A DNA stretch of 5,848 bases from Deltaproteobacteria bacterium (lineage in GTDB: Bacteria > Desulfobacterota > Desulfobacteria > Desulfobacterales > JAABPS01): the NCBI GenBank assembly GCA_019309685.1, contig JAFDFT010000168.1, forward strand, positions 1 through 5,848. Reading direction: 5' to 3'. Below are positions 1 through 4,786 of the stretch, piece by piece. Within the stretch, counting starts at the first letter, position 1, and each line of letters opens with the position of its first letter. The position numbers and the translations under genes were made by a program. The notes beneath the pieces were generated by a model. The model searched no databases. It saw only the letters and a list, made by a program, of their open reading frames with translations, and was not told the DNA's origin.

Positions 1-26
1 TTAAGTAAAAATTAAAAAATAAGGCT

Positions 27-52
27 CTTTTCCTAATTGATTGGGGGAAAGG
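27..52 (-). terminator. Weak terminator-like hairpin after the HAD gene
   Basis: Read on the minus strand, TTTCC (50-46) can pair with GGAAA (33-29) around a 12-nt loop, and one more C-G pair (52/27) forms beyond a mismatch. About eight bases after the stem the transcript becomes T-rich (positions 22-5). The stem is short and lies about 150 nt past the HAD stop codon, with a repeat between, so this is only a candidate end of the GT-HAD transcript. Confidence 0.22.
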
Positions 53-83
53 GTTTTAGGACTCTCCGCTAAAATATTTGAAC

Positions 84-190
84 AGCGAATGTCGAATTTA
101 GAATGTCGAACACCAAATCTCGAAGTTCCTCTTCCCATTTTTCCATTTGTGTTATGGGTTCCTTTCGATATGCAGGATTAGACATTCGAT
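84..190. repeat. Degenerate intergenic repeat, copy A
   Basis: The left part holds a perfect 10-bp direct repeat, gaatgtcgaa at 87-96 and 101-110. Its cgaatgtc (86-93) is matched in inverted orientation by gacattcg (181-188), so the element is bounded by an imperfect inverted repeat. Internal blocks recur in the same order and at nearly the same spacing in the other intergenic region: aatctcgaagtt at 116-127 against aatcacgaagtt at 2540-2551, then tgtta at 150-154 against 2571-2575, then ttcctttcgatat at 159-171 against ttccttcgatat at 2581-2592. No coding function is visible. It looks like a decayed copy of a dispersed intergenic repeat family, located between the HAD stop and whatever lies beyond the left edge. 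Confidence 0.55.
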
Positions 191-200
191 ATTTTTCAAT

Positions 201-1040
201 CTATAGAAATTTAATGAGCTGATTCAGATCCGTCACAGTGATATCCGGATAAATATCTTTATATGTAGAATCATTTTTTCTTAATTTTAATGATCTGGCG
301 TCTCCAGCGAAAAGCGCGGTTTTAAATCCTACCTCGTTTCCAGTCCATATGTCATTTCGCATATCATTCCCAACGTAAAGGACCGAGTCCTCCGCGATAC
401 CCATTTTATTTAATATGGCCGAAGCGCTTTTAAACATGTATTGTGATGGCTTTGCGTGCCCTGAGATATATGAATAAAAAAGCATATCTTTATGAAACCC
501 TAACCCCTCAGGGCTTGATCCTAAAAACCAGTGAAAAAGATACTCGGTGTAAAATTGGGCATTGGATATAATCCCCATCAATAGTCCGGATGCACGGCAG
601 GCCGTTATCAATTTTTTGAGATGAGGCATTGGTGATACCGGATTGATAATAAGCTCAAATTCTGTAGCAAAATCCCGGACGGATTCATCGGACCTGCCAG
701 TGATATCCATCCATATTCTGTCTATTTGTATTTCCGGAACGTTAATACCGCTATTTTGAAGTATTTTGTGTTTGTTTGATATCGCCTCAAAAACTTCTTC
801 TAAAATACGATTGGGATCTTTTCTGATGTGGTACTTAGCAAGGAGCCGGTTAATAGTGTTCAATTTATCTGAATTTAATTTTAGCGTACTGATCTCTCCT
901 GTTTCGCTGATAAAAAGGGTTCCATAGATATCAAATAAGATACATCGAAGAACTCCATCAATGGTGCCGCTGGGATTTATGTTGGTCGGTATGGGTGAAA
1001 GCGGTTTTAAATAATGTGCAACCGCATTTTTACTCAACAT
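201..1040 (-). CDS. HAD-superfamily hydrolase (haloacid-dehalogenase-like, probable phosphatase)
   Basis: This 279-residue cytosolic protein shows all four HAD motifs. Motif I is FDIYGTLF, with nucleophile Asp37 and Tyr39 where most phosphatases have a second Asp. Motif II is GIISN with Ser159, motif III is GHAKP with Lys197, and motif IV is GNDMRND with Asp226 and Asp230. The roughly 110 residues between motifs I and II are predicted mostly helical, fitting a C1-type cap. Members of the family use the Asp nucleophile and Mg2+ to remove phosphate, or less often halide, from small molecules. The Tyr in motif I also occurs in L-2-haloacid dehalogenases, so phosphatase activity is inferred rather than certain. 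About 30 residues precede motif I, a little longer than usual. The ATG start is preceded by a GGGG element (1049-1046) five bases upstream. The start overlaps the end of the glycosyltransferase gene by 11 bp, indicating translational coupling, so it probably acts on that enzyme's product or in the same pathway. The substrate cannot be named from sequence. Confidence 0.85.
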   Translation of the reverse strand: MLSKNAVAHYLKPLSPIPTNINPSGTIDGVLRCILFDIYGTLFISETGEISTLKLNSDKLNTINRLLAKYHIRKDPNRILEEVFEAISNKHKILQNSGINVPEIQIDRIWMDITGRSDESVRDFATEFELIINPVSPMPHLKKLITACRASGLLMGIISNAQFYTEYLFHWFLGSSPEGLGFHKDMLFYSYISGHAKPSQYMFKSASAILNKMGIAEDSVLYVGNDMRNDIWTGNEVGFKTALFAGDARSLKLRKNDSTYKDIYPDITVTDLNQLIKFL

Positions 1041-2439
1041 AATCGCCCCATTTTAACAGGCTGAAATTGTCAGATTTCAGAAAATAAGATGCCAGTATAT
1101 TCTTGTCTATACAATGCGTAACAGAATGGCTTGTAACCTTTTTATAAATTTTAATGAGGTTATTTTTATAAATTGCTTTGCTGTAATTTTGAAGAACTGC
1201 TTTTTTATTATTTGAAATCAATTTAGTATTGCTGAATTCAAAGCCAGGTTTTGTAAGATATGGATTGAAATCTATGATCAGTTCTTTATTCTTTTTGCTG
1301 GATAAAATTTTAGAGATGGCTTTTTTTTGGAAGTTTTCACCAAGAAGTCCAAAATCTATACCTCCGGATTCTATTTTATTTAAAAAGAAATTCTGTGTCT
1401 GTTTCTTGTTTATTTCTACATTAAACTTTTTAGAATTTTCAGAAATACATGACATGAATGTATGTAGCAACGCATCTTTTCCAATCCAGGAGGCAGGTAT
1501 ATGTAAGCGTTGATACAGATGATCCAGGTCAACACCATTTTTTTTGAAATCACGGCACACATCCGGTATAGATCTTCCCCACAGCATTTTATCTGCAGTC
1601 CATGGTTCTAAAAATGAAAAACCAAATCCTTCTGTTATGCTCGTTGAAATTAAAAAATCAGAAGACGAGATCAATGTTTGAAAATTAGCACGTAATCCGG
1701 ATTCGAATTCGACGTCCAAGTTATTTTCTAAAACAAAGTCTTTCCATCCATTATAGCTCTTCATGTCAGCGGGACTATTTGGCGGTAATGTAATGGAAAG
1801 AGTTTTGCCACTGAAAAATAACGACAATAAAATTGCTTCTCCGATATTCTTTCTTCGAATAGCGCGAACAGGGTAAAGTACCCTGCTTTTCTTAATGGGT
1901 ATGTTTGAGTTTGTAGAAATGGGATCAACAGTATTGGGCAACAAATGAAGACCTTCAGCCTTTAAACCCGATTGGAGCAGCAGATCGTAATCCCGTGAGT
2001 TAATGACACCGTAATGGCAGTTGGCAATGTACGGTTCGTTGAAGTAGTAAGCCAACGGACGTCCATCTTCAGCGAAATCATGCACCTGCAAAAAAAGTGT
2101 GTAGCCCTTTTGCTGCATTGATTTTAAGATAGCTAAAAAATTACTGTTTTTAGCCAGCATAGGGTTATGGATATGGAGAAGATCGCACTTGTCCCCAAAC
2201 GCTGAAGATAATGCTTGAGATAAGGTGTTCGCTATTTTCTCGGGATTTAAAAATTTGGCTGATGCGGTGTCATATCCAAGCCCACGAATTTGTATTGTGT
2301 TGTCATGGATGGGGGGATCTGAAAGCTCTCCAGTGATTAAAAGTATTTTGCATTGATCAGAAAGCGCATCTATCTGATGTTTAATGACGTTTGTAACTCC
2401 ACCCGGCTTTAGGTGGTAATGGACAATAGCTATATTCAT
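1030..2439 (-). CDS. GT4-like glycosyltransferase (GT-B fold)
   Basis: A 469-residue protein with the layout of a retaining GT-B glycosyltransferase, which moves a sugar from a nucleotide-sugar donor to an acceptor in the cytosol or at the inner membrane face. Numbered from the ATG at 2439, the N-terminal domain starts MNIAIVHYHLKPGGV with the glycine-rich acceptor-side loop (11-15). It continues with LLHIHNP (87-93), a distinctive HDFAEDGRP (120-128) and LLPNTVDP (166-173). The C-terminal domain has the donor-phosphate-binding Arg/Lys set RAIRRKN (192-198) and the diagnostic E-x7-E motif, Glu270 to Glu278, in TEGFGFSFLE. About 190 residues follow, Lys/Asn-rich and longer than typical for GT4. 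There is no signal peptide or membrane segment. An in-frame TTG at 2454 would add five residues but has no convincing ribosome site, whereas the ATG gives the usual family N-terminus, so I prefer 2439. The end overlaps the HAD gene. Donor and acceptor are unknown; the coupled HAD hints at a phosphorylated product. Confidence 0.85.
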   Translation of the reverse strand: MNIAIVHYHLKPGGVTNVIKHQIDALSDQCKILLITGELSDPPIHDNTIQIRGLGYDTASAKFLNPEKIANTLSQALSSAFGDKCDLLHIHNPMLAKNSNFLAILKSMQQKGYTLFLQVHDFAEDGRPLAYYFNEPYIANCHYGVINSRDYDLLLQSGLKAEGLHLLPNTVDPISTNSNIPIKKSRVLYPVRAIRRKNIGEAILLSLFFSGKTLSITLPPNSPADMKSYNGWKDFVLENNLDVEFESGLRANFQTLISSSDFLISTSITEGFGFSFLEPWTADKMLWGRSIPDVCRDFKKNGVDLDHLYQRLHIPASWIGKDALLHTFMSCISENSKKFNVEINKKQTQNFFLNKIESGGIDFGLLGENFQKKAISKILSSKKNKELIIDFNPYLTKPGFEFSNTKLISNNKKAVLQNYSKAIYKNNLIKIYKKVTSHSVTHCIDKNILASYFLKSDNFSLLKWGDYVE

Positions 2440-2522
2440 TTGGTTTTTGTCCAATTTACTTGGAGAACAGGGTTCACTGCTTAGCGTCTGGGGTTTTTAA
2501 GAATGATGCCAAAAGTTCCAGC

Positions 2523-2600
2523 TTGAATAACGAATACCGAATCACGAAGTTTTATTCATTTTCTCGGTGGTGTTACACATTTCCTTCGATATTCTCAATG
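2523..2600. repeat. Degenerate intergenic repeat, copy B
   Basis: This second copy of the element at 84-190 has the same orientation and block order. The shared blocks are aatcacgaagtt (2540-2551; 11 of 12 bases match copy A), tgtta (2571-2575) and ttccttcgatat (2581-2592; one base shorter than in copy A). Spacing between the first and last blocks is 41 bp here and 43 bp in copy A. The left end has closely spaced cgaat units (2531-2535, 2538-2542), and gaataccga (2532-2540) is an inverted near-match, with one mismatch, of tcgatattc (2586-2594). It is a non-coding, decayed repeat. Confidence 0.55.
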
Positions 2601-2702
2601 CAGTTCGTCTTAATCGATAAAAATAAGTTGAAAAGGGCTGGATTTTGTATAAAAGGACTATCTACCTAATGGCGTTCCCGAAGAATGAAGGTGCCAGTTT
2701 TT

Positions 2703-2718
2703 ATCCAGCATCCAGCAT
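2703..2718. repeat. Short tandem repeat, atccagc x2 plus 'at'
   Basis: Two perfect adjacent copies of the 7-mer atccagc (2703-2709 and 2710-2716) are followed by the first two bases of a third. It lies in the non-coding gap, just left of the hairpin region. Such ccagcat runs are common debris of intergenic repeats. No function is apparent. Confidence 0.5.
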
Positions 2719-2749
2719 AGATTTGTCTCAAGAAGTGAGATAATTGTTC

Positions 2750-2775
2750 GCTCACCTCATCGGTTTGAGGTGAGC
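2750..2775 (-). terminator. Perfect 10-bp stem-loop downstream of the FHA gene
   Basis: gctcacctca (2750-2759) and tgaggtgagc (2766-2775) form an uninterrupted 10-bp stem around a 6-nt loop. It lies about 80 nt beyond the FHA stop codon in the direction of transcription, a sensible place for a transcript end or a 3'-protecting structure. No T-run follows on either strand, so it is not a classical intrinsic terminator. It could instead be an RNA-stabilising hairpin, a protein-binding palindrome or a repeat-family palindrome. Confidence 0.4.
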
Positions 2776-2855
2776 CTTCGATAGTACCGTAACCATCAAA
2801 TAAAATGTATGCTGCAGAAAAGATCAAATATTGATTCGATTAACTGATAGTAGTG

Positions 2856-3566
2856 CTAAGATTCCTTAACAACAAAGTTCACTTTGATGGAACCTATTTC
2901 AATGACATCGAAATCGTTTAATTTGACACTCTGGTCAATAGCCTTCCCGTTGATTTTAGGCTTAGAACCTTCAACGTAATTGAAGAAATAACCGTCTGGG
3001 CGTTTGCTTATTGTTGCTGATACTTTTCCGACTGAGAAACCTTTTGCAACAATATCGCATGTTGATGCTTTGCCAATTTTAGTAATTTTTTTATCAAGTG
3101 CAATTTCACCTTCACCACCGGATAAAAAAGATAACGAACCGGCTACACTCTTTTCTGAAATAATTTCTTCAGCCCCATCTGGAACGTTCTTGGCGATCAT
3201 TTCTTTGTATTTATCTGACCGTAAGGCCATTGTTTGATTCATATCACCTATTTTTTCATCGGGTATTTCTTCACCGCCTGTATAATTGAATAGAATTGTA
3301 TGTTTACCAATAGTAATGACGTCACCATTTTTAAGCCAATGAGATGCAATTAACTCGTCATTTACAAAAGAACCATTTTTGCTTTGAAGATCGGTTAGAA
3401 CAAATCCGTCTCCAACCGAGTCAATCTTGGCATGGCTGCCGGAAACGGCAAGGTTTTCAATAATCATATTGCTATCATTTCGTCTGCCTATGGTCATTGA
3501 TTGTCCTTTTCCCAATCGATAATCTTTAATAAATTCATTTTTAAACTTTAGTGTTAATACGGGCAT
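2856..3566 (-). CDS. Tandem FHA-domain protein (phosphothreonine reader)
   Basis: A 236-residue soluble protein with no signal peptide or membrane segment. The N-terminal FHA domain spans about residues 5-95 and keeps the phosphopeptide-binding residues: Gly27-Arg28, the S-x-x-H element (Ser42 to His45) and SKNGSFVN (62-69) with Asn64. FHA domains bind phosphothreonine peptides made by Ser/Thr kinases. A linker (about 96-135) contains NQTMAL, with Thr112 as a possible phospho-acceptor. A second FHA-like fold covers about 143-234. Its Arg is replaced by Lys166 after Gly165, and the S-x-x-H position reads SATI (183-186), with Ile for His, so phosphopeptide binding there is doubtful. The ATG start has a strong AAGGGGG ribosome site (3580-3574) seven bases upstream. 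The gene follows the PP2C and kinase genes, so it is the likely reader of that kinase's output. Its downstream partner is unknown: no type VI secretion, transporter or transcription-factor gene is visible nearby. Confidence 0.88.
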   Translation of the reverse strand: MPVLTLKFKNEFIKDYRLGKGQSMTIGRRNDSNMIIENLAVSGSHAKIDSVGDGFVLTDLQSKNGSFVNDELIASHWLKNGDVITIGKHTILFNYTGGEEIPDEKIGDMNQTMALRSDKYKEMIAKNVPDGAEEIISEKSVAGSLSFLSGGEGEIALDKKITKIGKASTCDIVAKGFSVGKVSATISKRPDGYFFNYVEGSKPKINGKAIDQSVKLNDFDVIEIGSIKVNFVVKES

Positions 3567-3573
3567 CGCCGTA

Positions 3574-3580
3574 CCCCCTT
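3574..3580 (-). promoter_or_regulatory. Strong ribosome binding site of the FHA gene
   Basis: On the minus strand AAGGGGG lies seven bases before the ATG at 3566. It is the best Shine-Dalgarno match in the window and fixes the FHA start. By contrast the phosphatase start has only a poorly spaced GGGA, suggesting that the FHA protein is translated more strongly. Confidence 0.6.
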
Positions 3581-3668
3581 ATTAGATTAATAGTTAATTT
3601 GTTTACATCCATAACGGGCAATTTCATATCTCAACATGAGGGCCAAAAAAATATTTATTTCTAGCTTG

Positions 3669-3699
3669 AAAAATCCCTTTAGGGGCCCATTTCCTAAAA
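3669..3699 (-). terminator. Candidate intrinsic terminator after the PP2C gene
   Basis: On the minus strand TTTAGG (3698-3693) and CCTAAA (3683-3678) form a 6-bp stem, or seven with a terminal U-G pair, around a 9-nt loop. After four bases comes a run of five T (3673-3669). The hairpin begins about 20 nt beyond the phosphatase stop codon, the expected place for a terminator. The stem is AU-rich and the T-run is slightly offset, so read-through into the FHA gene is likely. Confidence 0.38.
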
Positions 3700-3718
3700 T
3701 TAAGTGAATGGAAGGGCA

Positions 3719-4540
3719 CTAATCTTTTTTAATAAAGGTATTGGCCAATTTTGATAAAAGGCCTTTAATTCTTTGTTTTTTATTTAAAACTTTTTTAACT
3801 TTTACTACGATTGAGGTAATATTATCATCGCCGCCGCGATCATTTGCCATATTCACAAGCGACGCACACGCTTTATCCGGTTCTTCATTAGTCACAATGT
3901 CCATGATCTCGTCAGGTTGTACTTTGTCACTAAGCCCATCAGAGGCTATAACAATGGTATCTCCCTGGTAATAATGCATCTCACAGATATCAGCATTCAC
4001 ATTTTTTTCAATTCCGATTGCACGTGTAAGTATATGTTTATATTCATCTCCAAGTTTCGCTGACCCTTTGGGGAAAAGCGACGCCTGTTCAGCAACCATT
4101 GTGTGAGGGATAGAGAGTAGATTTATCGACCCGTTATGGATCAGGTATATAGGGCTATCTCCCACATTAGCCGTGATAAGTGTGTCATCTGAGACATAAA
4201 GAGCAGATATTGTGGAGCCCATGCCTCTATAGTTTTCATTACTTTGAGAAGCTTCGTATACTTTACGGTTAGATAAAATGATTCCAGAGAGTAACCGGTT
4301 TGCCTCTGATGAAAGAGTTTTGTCATGGTTGATAAAATCGCTTTTACGGTCACAATAATTATTCATATAATCAATTATTGTCTCAACAACCAAATGACTT
4401 GCTATTTCACCTGCCTGGTGACCGCCCATTCCATCAGCAACCAGATAAAGCTTCATTTTATCATCTAAGAAAAGGGCGTCTTCATTGTTCGCTCTTTTTA
4501 TGCCTACGTCAGTAATTCCTGAGGATTCAATGACGACCAT
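3719..4540 (-). CDS. PP2C-family Ser/Thr protein phosphatase (PPM, Stp/PrpC-like)
   Basis: This 273-residue protein dephosphorylates phospho-Ser/Thr proteins using two divalent metals and probably reverses the neighbouring kinase. The PP2C motifs appear in order: TDVGIKRANNED (10-21) with Arg16 and Asp21, VADGMGGH (34-41) with metal ligand Asp36, GMGST (106-110), ANVGDS (124-129), LTRAIG (171-176), ASDGLSD (199-205) with Asp201, and GGDDNIT (236-242) with Asp239. All expected metal-binding acidic residues are present, so it should be active. The catalytic fold ends near residue 248. The remaining 25 residues form a Lys-rich tail beyond the usual bacterial length that may be an amphipathic helix. 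The ATG is the only good start in that region; its ribosome site is weak, with GGGA very close to the start. A sigma70-like promoter lies about 90 bp upstream, so the gene probably has its own transcript. There is no signal peptide, so it is cytosolic. Confidence 0.92.
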   Translation of the reverse strand: MVVIESSGITDVGIKRANNEDALFLDDKMKLYLVADGMGGHQAGEIASHLVVETIIDYMNNYCDRKSDFINHDKTLSSEANRLLSGIILSNRKVYEASQSNENYRGMGSTISALYVSDDTLITANVGDSPIYLIHNGSINLLSIPHTMVAEQASLFPKGSAKLGDEYKHILTRAIGIEKNVNADICEMHYYQGDTIVIASDGLSDKVQPDEIMDIVTNEEPDKACASLVNMANDRGGDDNITSIVVKVKKVLNKKQRIKGLLSKLANTFIKKD

Positions 4541-4574
4541 ATTCCCACAGTCAAATTATTGTCTGAAATGGATG

Positions 4575-4605
4575 TACTCAGGAAAAAAATCAGCGCCTGA
4601 GAGTA
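4575..4605 (-). other. Inverted repeat with T-run in the PP2C leader
   Basis: ctcagg (4577-4582) and cctgag (4596-4601) are perfect inverted repeats around 13 bases that include a run of seven A, or seven T on the transcribed minus strand. A shifted pairing of tactc (4575-4579) with gagta (4601-4605) is also possible. The sequence lies between the predicted promoter and the phosphatase start. It could be an operator or a leader RNA structure, or chance. Confidence 0.28.
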
Positions 4606-4631
4606 ATCAAAGCATTATCTATATATTTAAT

Positions 4632-4660
4632 AACATACAATAACATATACACCAAGTCAA
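4632..4660 (-). promoter_or_regulatory. Sigma70-like promoter for the PP2C gene
   Basis: On the minus strand TTGACT (4660-4655) matches five of six bases of the -35 consensus. Exactly 17 bases later comes TATGTT (4637-4632), which matches four of six of the -10 consensus in a strongly AT-rich stretch. Transcription would begin near 4625, leaving a leader of about 85 nt before the phosphatase ATG. It is the clearest promoter in the window. Confidence 0.5.
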
Positions 4661-4786
4661 GCATCTACAGTGCAAATTGTACCTAACGGATGATATTTGT
4701 ATGTGCATCACGGATTTATGAACTATAAATGGAAAAGTACGAATGGGTCTGGAAATAAAAGATAAAAAGGAAGAAACTGCAAAAAG

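Larger units (their letters stand above)
2440..2855. other. Long non-coding gap between the FHA and glycosyltransferase genes
   Basis: This gap of about 416 bp has no believable gene. A short open frame on the plus strand (2460-2669) runs through the repeat and resembles no protein family. From the right the gap holds a 10-bp perfect hairpin, a smaller 5-bp hairpin (2726-2740), a short tandem repeat and a copy of the degenerate intergenic repeat. The promoter for the glycosyltransferase-HAD pair should lie here on the minus strand, but I find no box pair good enough to assign. The gap separates the signalling genes from the carbohydrate genes, arguing that they are independent units. Confidence 0.6.

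Noticed and set aside
84..190. Repeat copies as a CRISPR array
   Set aside because: Only one exact 10-bp duplication with a 4-bp gap, no regular spacers and no cas genes; it fits a dispersed intergenic repeat.
1229..1513. Plus-strand open frame of 94 codons inside the glycosyltransferase gene
   Set aside because: It is antisense to a well-supported coding region; the translation has no domain signal.
2440..2454. TTG at 2454 as the glycosyltransferase start
   Set aside because: It has no ribosome site, and the ATG at 2439 gives the usual MNIAIVHYH-type N-terminus of the family.
2460..2669. Plus-strand open frame of 69 codons in the long gap
   Set aside because: It runs straight through the degenerate repeat, has no ribosome site or family resemblance, and the repeat explains its sequence.
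2681..2696. Possible sigma54 promoter on the minus strand (TGGCAC at 2696-2691)
   Set aside because: The -24 element looks good, but the -12 position after five bases reads TTCT rather than TTGC, so the required GC dinucleotide is missing.
4714..4730. atttat/ataaat inverted repeat downstream of the kinase as a terminator
   Set aside because: A 6-bp stem of only A-T pairs without a following T-run is expected by chance in such AT-rich sequence.
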